A DNA stretch of 64,000 nt from JANQNX01 sp965601665 (GTDB taxonomy: Bacteria; Pseudomonadota; Gammaproteobacteria; Eutrophobiales; Eutrophobiaceae), in NCBI GenBank assembly GCA_965601665.1, contig OZ271833.1, positions 2,666,001 through 2,730,000 of the forward strand, given 5' to 3'. The translations under genes were made by a program, and so were the position numbers. The notes under the pieces are model-generated. The model was not told the DNA's origin and ran no database searches. It saw only the letters and a program-made list of their open reading frames with translations. Within the stretch, counting starts at the first letter, position 1. Each line of letters begins with the position of its first letter. Of the stretch, positions 51,837 to 60,680 are shown one piece after another.

Positions 51837-53597
51837 ATGCAAATGACAACCAACAAAAGTATGATGTTAAGTGGCTACTTCAGCACGCTGATATTGTCAT
51901 TACTGCTTTTGTCCGGTTGTCAGCAGCAGGAAGTCAAGCAAGACCTGATTGAAGATATGGAAAAGTCTATATCGGAAGCGATTGAGACCAACAGAAACCA
52001 GGCAGTGCCAGATGCGATATCAGATAGTCTAATTCCAACGATTGCACTGGATATGAGCGAGGTACCCCTAATCAAGGATGATGAAAGGTTTGATATTGCT
52101 GTAAATGGTGTGCCCGCTGATCAGTTCTTTCTAAGTCTGGTTGATGGCACTGACTACAACATGGTCATCCATCCGGAAGTCACGGGCAGCATTACCCTGA
52201 ACCTAAGGAATGTGACGATTCCAGAGGTGATGGAAGCGGCCAGGGACGTGTTTGGTTTCGAATTTGTTAATACGGAATATGGATTCCAGGTGCTTCCTGC
52301 CAGATTACGGGCGCGAATTTACCAGATTAACTATCTGAACATTGAACGCTCGGGCAATTCTTCCACGTCGGTGAGTTCGGGTTCCCTTACCCAGAACAAC
52401 AATAATAACGATCCTAATGCACCTGTTAATCGAAGCGTGAACACTGCAGGCGCAAGTATCAATACCCAGCAAAACCTTGATACTTTCTGGACTGAACTGA
52501 GGGATTCAATCTCTGCGATTATAGGCAGCGGCGAAGGCCGCAGTGTGGTTGTTAACCCGCAATCGGGTGTCGTTGTTGCGCGAGCATTGCCGAACGAGCT
52601 GCGCGAAGTCGAGTCTTATCTGCAGGCAACGCAGTTGATCGTGCAAAGACAGGTTATACTTGAAGCAAAGATTCTCGAGGTAAGGTTAAGCAATGAATAC
52701 CAGGCAGGTATCAACTGGTCTGGTGTATTGTCACCCGGTAGCAACTCTATTACAGCATCAAATATTGGTGGTGGGTCGGTTCTGGTCGATGAAGGTGGTA
52801 GAAGTCTTATTGCGGGAAACTCTGGAAACCTCGATCCTAATAACCCATCTGCAATCCTTGGCACTGCCGCTTCTGCATTTGGAGGTGTTTTTACCCTCGC
52901 ACTCAATCTGGGCGACTTTAATGCTTTTATTGAATTACTTGAAACCCAGGGCAATGTTCAGGTGTTATCTAGTCCCAGGGTTGCAACACTGAATAATCAA
53001 AAGGCGATTATCAAGGTTGGTCAGGATGAGTTTTTCGTAACCGATGTGTCTGCGGTTAACTCTATATCTGCAGCGGCCACTATTGTGAACCCGGATGTCA
53101 CACTCACACCTTTTTTCTCCGGTATCGCGCTGGATGTGACACCACAGATTAGCCAGAATGGTGATGTCACATTACATGTGCATCCATCAATCAGTGATGT
53201 CGTTGACCAGCAAAAAACCGTCACGGTAGGTAACGTGACACAACAACTACCTCTCGCACTGAGTACTGTACGAGAGTCAGACAGCATCGTTAGAGCAAAG
53301 AGTGGCCAGGTTATTGTGATCGGGGGACTAATGCAGGAAACGCGCATTGATAGAGATGCGCAGACGCCAATTTTAGGCGACATTCCCGGTGTTGGTTCAC
53401 TGTTCAAGCAGAGAAATGATGAAAGCGTGAAAACCGAACTGGTTATTTTGCTGAAACCTATCGTTGTAGACAGTACCGACGAGTGGAATCAGGAGCTTGA
53501 CCGATCTCGAGGTGGCCTGAAGCAAATCAGAGAAAAGATAACCAGGCCAGATGATAATCAATTCCTGGATAAACTATTTGCAAACCCGGGTAACTGA
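51837..53597 (+). CDS. mshL: Outer-membrane secretin MshL
   Basis: This 586-residue lipoprotein (LLLLSGC, Cys near residue 28) has N-terminal periplasmic modules and a C-terminal secretin domain (about residues 330-560). Visible secretin motifs are VLSSPRVATLNNQKAIIKVG and VIVIGGLMQE, and the end TELVILLKPIVV. It forms the outer-membrane channel for the pilus. A 3-bp gap from mshK supports one operon. Confidence 0.95.
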   Translation: MQMTTNKSMMLSGYFSTLILSLLLLSGCQQQEVKQDLIEDMEKSISEAIETNRNQAVPDAISDSLIPTIALDMSEVPLIKDDERFDIAVNGVPADQFFLSLVDGTDYNMVIHPEVTGSITLNLRNVTIPEVMEAARDVFGFEFVNTEYGFQVLPARLRARIYQINYLNIERSGNSSTSVSSGSLTQNNNNNDPNAPVNRSVNTAGASINTQQNLDTFWTELRDSISAIIGSGEGRSVVVNPQSGVVVARALPNELREVESYLQATQLIVQRQVILEAKILEVRLSNEYQAGINWSGVLSPGSNSITASNIGGGSVLVDEGGRSLIAGNSGNLDPNNPSAILGTAASAFGGVFTLALNLGDFNAFIELLETQGNVQVLSSPRVATLNNQKAIIKVGQDEFFVTDVSAVNSISAAATIVNPDVTLTPFFSGIALDVTPQISQNGDVTLHVHPSISDVVDQQKTVTVGNVTQQLPLALSTVRESDSIVRAKSGQVIVIGGLMQETRIDRDAQTPILGDIPGVGSLFKQRNDESVKTELVILLKPIVVDSTDEWNQELDRSRGGLKQIREKITRPDDNQFLDKLFANPGN

Positions 53598-53614
53598 ATC
53601 AATGGACAAGGCCT

Positions 53615-54487
53615 ATGTATCTGAATCATTTTAAACTTAAAGAACCTCCTTTCAACATTACATCCGATACCAGTTTTTTTATGAATCGGGCAGGTTATCA
53701 GGATGCACTGAATGTCCTGACAGTCGCGTTACGAAGCGGTGAAGGATTTGTAAAGGTAACAGGAGAAGTCGGTGTAGGCAAAACCATTCTTTGCAAAACA
53801 CTGATGAAAAATATCAATAAGGAATTTGTCACAGCATATATTCATAACCCATTCATTAAACCGGACAGTTTGTTTTTCGCGATTGCGGATGCGCTTTCAG
53901 TCCAATATGAAGAGGGCATATCCCAGCATAAACTTATGAAATTGCTGACCCGGGAACTCTTGAATAGACATCGTAACGGAAAAAAAGTGGTTGTTTGTCT
54001 TGATGAAGTTCAGGCAATGCCAGTCCAGACACTGGAGTCGTTAAGGCTGTTGACCAATCTTGAAACAGAGAAAAGAAAGCTGTTACAGGTTGTTCTGTTT
54101 GGGCAACCGGAATTGGACAATTTGCTTGCTTCACCTTCAGTACGACAATTGAAGCAGCGTATAACGTATACCTATAAGTTAATACCGTTGAACAAGGTTG
54201 CCACCTCTTCGTATATCAAACATCGTTTGCAGGTAGCAGGTTGCGAAGAAACGCTTTTTACCAGGCGCGCCTGTGATGCGGTGCATAAGCACAGCGAAGG
54301 ACTTCCTCGTCTCATTAATGTGTTGTGCCATAAAAGTTTGATGTGCGCTTATGGTGAAGGCAAAAAGCAGGTTACGCATAAGCATATCAGGCTTGCATCC
54401 AAAGATATGGAACACATTAGTAACGATAAAGCATCCTGGTTCAGTATGCATTTACCTGGCTTTTCCCGCTGGATTTTTGGCAGTTAG
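53615..54487 (+). CDS. mshM: MSHA biogenesis ATPase MshM (ExeA-like)
   Basis: This 290-residue AAA ATPase is predicted cytosolic. The start MYLNHFKLKEPPFNIT is typical of the GspA/ExeA family. Walker A GEVGVGKT lies near residues 49-56, and Walker B VVCLDEVQ near 129. It lacks the peptidoglycan-binding end of ExeA. The function in pilus assembly is not precisely known. Confidence 0.92.
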   Translation: MYLNHFKLKEPPFNITSDTSFFMNRAGYQDALNVLTVALRSGEGFVKVTGEVGVGKTILCKTLMKNINKEFVTAYIHNPFIKPDSLFFAIADALSVQYEEGISQHKLMKLLTRELLNRHRNGKKVVVCLDEVQAMPVQTLESLRLLTNLETEKRKLLQVVLFGQPELDNLLASPSVRQLKQRITYTYKLIPLNKVATSSYIKHRLQVAGCEETLFTRRACDAVHKHSEGLPRLINVLCHKSLMCAYGEGKKQVTHKHIRLASKDMEHISNDKASWFSMHLPGFSRWIFGS

Positions 54488-54505
54488 CGACGGGATAACA
54501 CGTTC

Positions 54506-55915
54506 ATGAGTCTTATAAACAAGTTACTCGACGATCTGGAAACCAGGCAGGCTTACAATAATGAAGATCATGATAATGTGCTGGTTGGGTTGAGTTCATC
54601 TCATGACTTCAGATCGGATGAACCTGATTACTCGCGCGTTTTTCCTCTTATCAAAATACTGTTTCTTCTCGCTGTATTTGCTGCCGCCATTTACCAACTG
54701 CAGCTACGCTATTCATTTCCGCAAGCTTCTGATTTATATACCTTCATTGGCGAGGACTCTAAAGACTCAGAACATGAACGTCGGCCACTCAGTGACGTGG
54801 GAACACTTCAACTTGATACCAACCTCAGTTTTCCTGAAGCCGAAATCGCTTCTGCCGCTAATGTCAGCCACTTACAACAGATAGCATTTGAGAAAACACT
54901 AGACGGTATTACTGTTTTACTGAAGTTGTCCCATGCCTCCAGCTACCAGGTATATTCCTTACACGAACCGAACCGTATTATTATCGAACTGGATCAGTCC
55001 AGTTTGTCCTTTCCTGTTGAACAACTCGAACCCGAGATACCATTTAACAGGGTCAGGGCGGAACAACTCGATGATGGCAAACTCAGGTTAACCCTTGAGT
55101 CAGAAAATACCTTGAAGATCGATACGATTAGTATGGAATCTGCCGACTCAGTGCATCAATTATATGTTTCTGTGTTTCAGGATATAGCAGATCAATTTGT
55201 TGAAAATACTGATGCAGTTCCAGACGTGAATAGTGCGGCAGTACCTGCGCTGGCAGACAACACTAATACAAAAGTGACCGTCTTCAAGGGTGAAGTGATC
55301 AAGACGCCAGCAAAAGAAAATAACGTATCATTGGCGGAAGACATATTCAGGCAGGCACTAAGCGATTACCATGCCAATCGCTACGCGGAAAGTATATCCC
55401 AGTTGCAGGCTATACTGGAGATCGACCCTTTGCATGTGAAAGCACGAACAATGATAGCGATGATTTATTTCAAGCGGGGTGATTCAGCCAGCGCGATATC
55501 TTTTTTACAAAACGGATTGAACCAGTTGCCGGAAGAAATTGAATGGATCACGCTAAATGCGAAGATATTATTACACCAAGGTAGCCTGTTAAGCGCCGCA
55601 AACCAGTTGAATAAGGTTACGCCAGGCGTGGATGGAAACGCCGATTACTATGCCATAAAGGCTGCCGTGCAGCAGCGGCTCGGTAATCATAAGGTTGCAG
55701 CCAGGTTTTATCGTGATTTATTAAAGTTTGATGCTACAAATGCCGCTTATTGGATGGGGCTCGCGATCTCTCTGGAAGCGCTTGATCGATACAGTGACGC
55801 TTTATATGCCTATGAACAGGCAATGACAAAACAAACACTTGTTGGACAATCCAGGGACTTTGTCAGGGACCGGTTCAAAAATTTAACTGCGATGATCAAT
55901 GATAAATCCTCGTAA
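54506..55915 (+). CDS. mshN: MSHA biogenesis protein MshN with AMIN-like and TPR regions
   Basis: This 469-residue inner-membrane protein has a cytoplasmic start, a membrane helix (about 48-66) and an AMIN-like beta domain (about 128-212, VLLKLSHASSYQVYSL, PNRIIIELDQ), which in other proteins binds peptidoglycan. Tetratricopeptide repeats follow (about 280-460). It probably links the platform with the cell wall. It overlaps mshE by 17 bp. Confidence 0.87.
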   Translation: MSLINKLLDDLETRQAYNNEDHDNVLVGLSSSHDFRSDEPDYSRVFPLIKILFLLAVFAAAIYQLQLRYSFPQASDLYTFIGEDSKDSEHERRPLSDVGTLQLDTNLSFPEAEIASAANVSHLQQIAFEKTLDGITVLLKLSHASSYQVYSLHEPNRIIIELDQSSLSFPVEQLEPEIPFNRVRAEQLDDGKLRLTLESENTLKIDTISMESADSVHQLYVSVFQDIADQFVENTDAVPDVNSAAVPALADNTNTKVTVFKGEVIKTPAKENNVSLAEDIFRQALSDYHANRYAESISQLQAILEIDPLHVKARTMIAMIYFKRGDSASAISFLQNGLNQLPEEIEWITLNAKILLHQGSLLSAANQLNKVTPGVDGNADYYAIKAAVQQRLGNHKVAARFYRDLLKFDATNAAYWMGLAISLEALDRYSDALYAYEQAMTKQTLVGQSRDFVRDRFKNLTAMINDKSS

Positions 55916-57650
55916 AAAGATTCGCCTCGGTGATCTGCTTGTTGAAAGCGAGCTGATTTCCGAAGAACAATTGCAGCAGGCGCTTACTCAACAGAAAACC
56001 AGTGGCCAGAAACTGGGTCGCGTGCTTATTAATGAAGGTTATCTAACCGAAGAAGCCATGCTCAATGCGCTGTCACAACAGTTAAAAATCCCCTTTATTG
56101 ACCTTGCGCACTTCAAATTCAAACCAGACATCGTCAAGTTAATTCCCGAGATACAGTCGCGGCGCTTTCGAGCAATTGCGCTTGAGAGGAACGATGCAGG
56201 CATTCTTGTAGGGATGTCTGACCCAACCAACATCTTTGCCTATGATGAACTGGCAAGAATTTTACAAATGCCGATACGTATGGCCGTGGTCCGGGAAGAG
56301 GACCTGCTTAAAACCATTGACACGGTTTACAGGAAAACTGAGCAGATTAGCGGTTTTGCCGAACAGCTTAATGAAGAACTCAGTGAGGGTGATATTGACC
56401 TTGGCGCATTACTTGAAGATGCCGATGTCGCCGATGCCCCGGTCGTAAAGTTATTGATGTCTTTATTTGAGGACGCAATACAGATAAAGGCATCTGACAT
56501 CCATATTGAACCTGATGAAAAAGTGTTACGTATTCGTCAACGTGTTGATGGCGTTTTGCAGGAACACACAATGGATGAAATCCGCATCGCCCCGGCACTG
56601 GTACTCAGATTAAAGATAATGGCTGGTCTTGATATATCTGAAAAAAGGCTACCCCAGGATGGGCGTTTTAGCCTTAGGGTAAAAGATCACAATATTGATG
56701 TGCGCCTTTCAACCATGCCCGTACAGTACGGTGAATCGATCGTAATGCGATTACTTGATCAAAGTGCAGGCACGCTGGATCTATCACGCCTTGGCATGCC
56801 CAAACCTTTGCTCGAGCGCTTCGATAAACTGATTCATCGGCCCCATGGCATGATACTGGTCACAGGACCGACCGGCAGTGGTAAAACCACAACACTTTAT
56901 GCGGCATTACAAACCCTTAATGTAGCCGAAAAAAAGATCATCACAGTCGAAGATCCGGTTGAATATAAGCTTTCTCGTGTCAACCAGGTACAGGTAAATA
57001 GTGATATAGGGCGCACATTTGCAGCCGTACTGCGTTCTGCATTACGGCAGGATCCGGATATTGTATTAATCGGTGAAATGCGCGATGAAGAAACGACTGA
57101 AATTGCACTCAGGGCTGCGATGACCGGTCACCTTGTGCTGTCTACACTGCATACTAACGACGCGGTGAGCACAGTGAACCGGTTGATGGATATGGGAACC
57201 AAGAGTTACCTGCTTGCTTCCGCCTTACAGGCGATACTGGCACAACGCCTAGTTCGTCGCGTCTGTGATGGATGTGCTCAACCTGCTGAAACAACGGATC
57301 AGCAAAAGGGCTGGTTAAACAGTTTTGTCGATGAAGATAAATTTAATGTCACCTTTAAAAAAGGCGTTGGCTGTGCACGTTGCAGTTATACCGGTTACTC
57401 CGGCCGTATCGGTGTTTACGAGTTACTGGAAATGGATAAAAGCCTTGCGAATATACTTGCTCATGGTGATAGCGCACAGTTCATGAAGGCCGCGCGAAAC
57501 TCGCGCAATTTCAGACCATTGAACATGGTGGCATTGCAATATGCAGTAGAGGGTATAACCAGTATGGACGAGGTTATCCGCATATCGGCCGATATAGATA
57601 GTCTTACCGACGATGAGATACTGGAAACGCATGAAGAGCGAGGTGCCTGA
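55899..57650 (+). CDS. mshE: Pilus extension ATPase MshE with c-di-GMP-binding N-terminus
   Basis: This 583-residue GspE/PilB-type hexameric ATPase drives pilus extension. Its N-terminus carries two tandem MshEN motifs (RLGDLLVESELISEEQL and KLGRVLINEGYLTEEAM, about residues 6-60), each in the RLGxxL...I...L...L..Q pattern shown to bind c-di-GMP in V. cholerae MshE. The core has Walker A GPTGSGKTTT (about 324-333), the Asp box/Walker B, and a zinc site CDGC ... CARC (about 460-495). Binding should tie pilus extension to c-di-GMP level. Confidence 0.96.
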   Translation: MINPRKKIRLGDLLVESELISEEQLQQALTQQKTSGQKLGRVLINEGYLTEEAMLNALSQQLKIPFIDLAHFKFKPDIVKLIPEIQSRRFRAIALERNDAGILVGMSDPTNIFAYDELARILQMPIRMAVVREEDLLKTIDTVYRKTEQISGFAEQLNEELSEGDIDLGALLEDADVADAPVVKLLMSLFEDAIQIKASDIHIEPDEKVLRIRQRVDGVLQEHTMDEIRIAPALVLRLKIMAGLDISEKRLPQDGRFSLRVKDHNIDVRLSTMPVQYGESIVMRLLDQSAGTLDLSRLGMPKPLLERFDKLIHRPHGMILVTGPTGSGKTTTLYAALQTLNVAEKKIITVEDPVEYKLSRVNQVQVNSDIGRTFAAVLRSALRQDPDIVLIGEMRDEETTEIALRAAMTGHLVLSTLHTNDAVSTVNRLMDMGTKSYLLASALQAILAQRLVRRVCDGCAQPAETTDQQKGWLNSFVDEDKFNVTFKKGVGCARCSYTGYSGRIGVYELLEMDKSLANILAHGDSAQFMKAARNSRNFRPLNMVALQYAVEGITSMDEVIRISADIDSLTDDEILETHEERGA

Positions 57651-58873
57651 TGCCTTTGTTTAGTTACAAGGGCAGAAATAGTAGTGGCGCACTGGTCACA
57701 GGACAAATTGATGGTGGCTCTGTAGACGCTGTTGCCAGTCAGCTTTTCAATACTGGTATCACACCAATAGATATACAGGAACGCAGCCAGACCCTCGATG
57801 GCAATCTGTCGATATCAGAACTGCTACGTAAAAACAAAAACCCGACTCTCGAGGACCTCATCCTTTTCAGTAGACAAATGTACACGTTAATGAAGGCGGG
57901 TGTACCTATGACCAAGTCCATTACAGGTCTCATTCAATCGTCGAGAAATTTCAAGCTGGTTAATGCGTTAAGAGACATATTATCGCACCTGGAATCCGGG
58001 CGGGAACTGTCGAGTTCCATGGCGAGGCACCCCCGCATATTTTCACAGCTTTATCTAAGCATGGTACGCGTTGGGGAAGAAAGCGGCCGCCTTGATGAGT
58101 CTTTTTTTCGTATCTCTGAATACCTGGGCAGGGAGAAAGTAACCCGCGAAAGAATCAAGGCCGCATTAAGGTATCCGGCAATCGTGATGGTCACGATTGC
58201 CGTGGCAATCGCTATCATCAATATCTGGGTGATCCCCGCATTTGCTACATTATTTGAAAGTGCCGACACAGCATTGCCCTGGCAGACACAGTTACTGATT
58301 CAGACATCGAATTTTTTTGTGAACTGGTGGTATGTATTGCTTGTTGGCATCCTGGTTGCATTTTTCGGTTTCAGGTCATACAAGGAAACACAAAGGGGAA
58401 GATATCAGTGGGATAAAGTGAAATTAAAATTTCCGGTGGTCGGCGATATCATTTACCGGGCAACCTTGGCAAGGTTTGCACGTTCATTTTCAATGGGTCT
58501 TAAGTCAGGTGTGCCGCTGATTCAGGCAATGACGGTTGTTTCCCGATCTGTTGATAATGAATTTATCAGTGAAAAGATACTTGATATGCGTAATGGCATA
58601 GAACGTGGTGATTCACTAACCAGAACAGCCGGCATGACCCGTATGTTTACCCCTTTGGTTATTCAAATGCTGTCTGTTGGAGAGGAAACGGGTCAGGTTG
58701 ACGACATGATGGAAGAAGTTGCTGACTACTATGATCGAGAAGTTGATTACGATATCCAGAACCTGAGTTCAGCAATAGAACCTGTTGTCATTATTGCCAT
58801 TGGTGTGATGGTGTTGATTCTGGCGCTGGGCATACTGTTGCCCATGTGGGAGATCTCTACAGTTTTGAAATGA
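57650..58873 (+). CDS. mshG: Inner-membrane platform protein MshG (GspF/PilC-like)
   Basis: This 407-residue protein has two T2SSF repeats (about 70-195 and 275-395) and three predicted membrane helices, including the last one near the C-terminus (VVIIAIGVMVLILALGIL). It starts MPLFSYKGRNSSG, as in PilC and GspF. Its start overlaps the mshE stop by one base. It works with MshE to move the pilus subunits. Confidence 0.96.
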   Translation: MPLFSYKGRNSSGALVTGQIDGGSVDAVASQLFNTGITPIDIQERSQTLDGNLSISELLRKNKNPTLEDLILFSRQMYTLMKAGVPMTKSITGLIQSSRNFKLVNALRDILSHLESGRELSSSMARHPRIFSQLYLSMVRVGEESGRLDESFFRISEYLGREKVTRERIKAALRYPAIVMVTIAVAIAIINIWVIPAFATLFESADTALPWQTQLLIQTSNFFVNWWYVLLVGILVAFFGFRSYKETQRGRYQWDKVKLKFPVVGDIIYRATLARFARSFSMGLKSGVPLIQAMTVVSRSVDNEFISEKILDMRNGIERGDSLTRTAGMTRMFTPLVIQMLSVGEETGQVDDMMEEVADYYDREVDYDIQNLSSAIEPVVIIAIGVMVLILALGILLPMWEISTVLK

Positions 58874-59487
58874 TGTACATAGCGCATCGTTGGCGGGATC
58901 GTAATCTCAGTCGACTGGAACTTGTGGTTGTATTGTTGTTGTTCGTACTGTTTGTTTTTTTTATATTGCAAAGGGCAATTAATGTGTTTGCAGTAGCGGA
59001 AAAAAATTATCTGGACTATACGGTTGCAAATATAGACACTGCGTTGCGCCTGCAATCGCTGATTTACTTTAGTAATAATAAGCTTGAGGAATTAGGCGAG
59101 CTAGTAGATTCAAACCCCATGCGCTTTATGGAACTACAGGAAACAGACGACTTAAAAAGTTTTTATGAAGATACCAGGGGCGCCAAACAGGCGATAGAAC
59201 AACTATATTCTATTCAACCATCAAATTACCTTGGCGAACTCTTTCGTCCCGATCTGGATAACCTGAAAAAAGGGTCATGGTATTTCGATGTTGAGCTAAA
59301 AAAACTTGTTTATATTGTTATTAATACCGAACGTTTTTTTACAAAGCTGGAAGGCAAGAAAAGGATTATTTTTTCTATCGTATTTGATTATGAAGATATA
59401 AACGGCGATGGTATTTTTCAAGAAAAAACCGATATATTTAATCGACTTTTTCTAAAGGCAGATAATAAATATGAATGGCTTAACTAG
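58870..59487 (+). CDS. mshF: MSHA biogenesis protein, MshF-like
   Basis: About 205 residues from ATG 58870, which overlaps the mshG stop (ATGA). An N-terminal membrane helix (about 16-34, VVVLLLFVLFVFF) follows a short positive start, then a periplasmic domain. That domain contains a WYFDVELKKLVYIV strand and an acidic, calcium-loop-like DINGDGIFQEK near residue 180. Position between mshG and pilin genes fits MshF; sequence support is weaker. A calcium-responsive role is possible. Confidence 0.65.
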   Translation: MMYIAHRWRDRNLSRLELVVVLLLFVLFVFFILQRAINVFAVAEKNYLDYTVANIDTALRLQSLIYFSNNKLEELGELVDSNPMRFMELQETDDLKSFYEDTRGAKQAIEQLYSIQPSNYLGELFRPDLDNLKKGSWYFDVELKKLVYIVINTERFFTKLEGKKRIIFSIVFDYEDINGDGIFQEKTDIFNRLFLKADNKYEWLN

Positions 59488-59511
59488 AAAAGTAGCGGGC
59501 GGGAGCAAACT

Positions 59512-60102
59512 ATGGACCTGCAACTAAGTTCGATTATAAAGGAAAGCCTGTATTATTTCAGTATATTGGTGCTGATTGTAGGCTTTTTATTACTGCTTTT
59601 ACCATCCATGTTCATTGAACAATCCGGCAAGTTTAACGCCTGGATAGATACGGATAAATACTTTAACTTTGTTAACCGGACGCATACAACAGAACGTAAG
59701 TTTTATAAATACAGTCGGTATATAGCGGCCTGCATGTTGGTGCTTTGTTTATATATTCTTTACACGTTAACGATAGTGATTAGTGATGAAGACGTAGCAA
59801 GATTAATCGGTATTAGTTTCTTTTCGAGCATGATCAATGAATGGTTGGCTGAAGCACTACGCTACATACTGATCTGCTTCAACGTCGTCGCCCTGTTTTT
59901 GAGTATTGTGCTGTTAATTCGTCCAAGCGCAATAAAGGGACTGGAAGCAGTAGCAAATACATGGTTCAAAAGCGACAGTGCATTACAGGCACTCGATCAA
60001 TCCTATGACGTGGCAGAAAAGACGATGACGCCACTCAAACTACGAATTATAGGCATGCTGGTCATTATCACATGCCTGTACATACTGGTTTTCATGTATT
60101 AA
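59512..60102 (+). CDS. Four-helix membrane protein of unknown function within the msh locus
   Basis: This 196-residue protein is not a usual msh gene product that I know. Predicted membrane segments are at about 13-34, 67-88, 113-137 and 174-195. The N-terminal segment is followed by a charged, aromatic loop (DTDKYFNFVNRTHTTERKFYKY). A GGGAG ribosome site lies 7 nt before ATG. It is followed by a 158-bp gap carrying the pilin promoter. It may affect pilus assembly or glycan lipid supply (inference). Confidence 0.6.
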   Translation: MDLQLSSIIKESLYYFSILVLIVGFLLLLLPSMFIEQSGKFNAWIDTDKYFNFVNRTHTTERKFYKYSRYIAACMLVLCLYILYTLTIVISDEDVARLIGISFFSSMINEWLAEALRYILICFNVVALFLSIVLLIRPSAIKGLEAVANTWFKSDSALQALDQSYDVAEKTMTPLKLRIIGMLVIITCLYILVFMY

Positions 60103-60164
60103 AGACACAGGAGGAGAAGACAAACCTGATTCACATGTTATGTTATTGAATTTGTTTTATTTTT

Positions 60165-60192
60165 TTGATGAACTAAACTTAACAGTTGTAAT
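60165..60192 (+). promoter_or_regulatory. Candidate sigma-70 promoter of the pilin gene
   Basis: TTGATG (60165-60170) and TGTAAT (60187-60192) are spaced by 16 bp and match four and five of six consensus bases. The position about 70 bp before the pilin ATG is suitable, and a T-rich run precedes it. A separate pilin promoter would allow higher expression than the upstream operon. Confidence 0.4.
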
Positions 60193-60260
60193 ACTGACAC
60201 AGCATTGCGATGTACGTGTCATTCTCTAACAGGATTGCGATCCGCTAACAGAGGAAATCT

Positions 60261-60680
60261 ATGATGAAAAAGCAAAGTGGTTTTACCTTGATCGAACTGG
60301 TCGTGGTGTTTGTCATTCTTGGCATTCTCGCGGCTACTGCTGTTCCACGATTTACTACCGTAACAAACCAGAGTCGCACGGCCGTCGCTGACGGTATAAC
60401 TGGATCCATTCAGTCGGCCGCAGTGATTGCATACGCCGCGAACTCGGGCGCAGCCTCGACCGCACAAAATATCGTATCGGAAGTAGCGTGCGATACCAGT
60501 GAGTCGCCGGTGAATATTAATATTGCCGGTGGTGCTGCAGATATCGTCTGTGATGGTACATTTGGTCAATTAATTGGCGTGGGTCCTTGCACCGGTACTA
60601 CTCCAAATACAGTTATCGTGACTGTTGGGGGACAAGCTGGTACCACCAGGAACATCCCTGCTGGATTATGTTCTGGTTAA
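60261..60680 (+). CDS. mshA: Type IV prepilin, MshA-like major pilin
   Basis: This 139-residue prepilin has a very short leader (MMKKQSG) and the prepilin-peptidase site G-FTLIEL, with Glu at position 5 of the mature protein and the N-terminal hydrophobic helix (about residues 8-30). The globular head is Ala/Gly/Ser/Thr-rich with four Cys (77, 97, 110, 137). It ends LCSG, so Ser138 is exposed at the tail. GAGGAAA lies before ATG. It is the only complete major-pilin-type gene here. MshB cannot be excluded. Confidence 0.85.
   Translation: MMKKQSGFTLIELVVVFVILGILAATAVPRFTTVTNQSRTAVADGITGSIQSAAVIAYAANSGAASTAQNIVSEVACDTSESPVNINIAGGAADIVCDGTFGQLIGVGPCTGTTPNTVIVTVGGQAGTTRNIPAGLCSG

Noticed and set aside
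60190..60212. Sigma-54 promoter before the pilin
   Set aside because: TGACAC and TTGC occur but with a 4-bp instead of 5-bp spacing and GA in place of GG.
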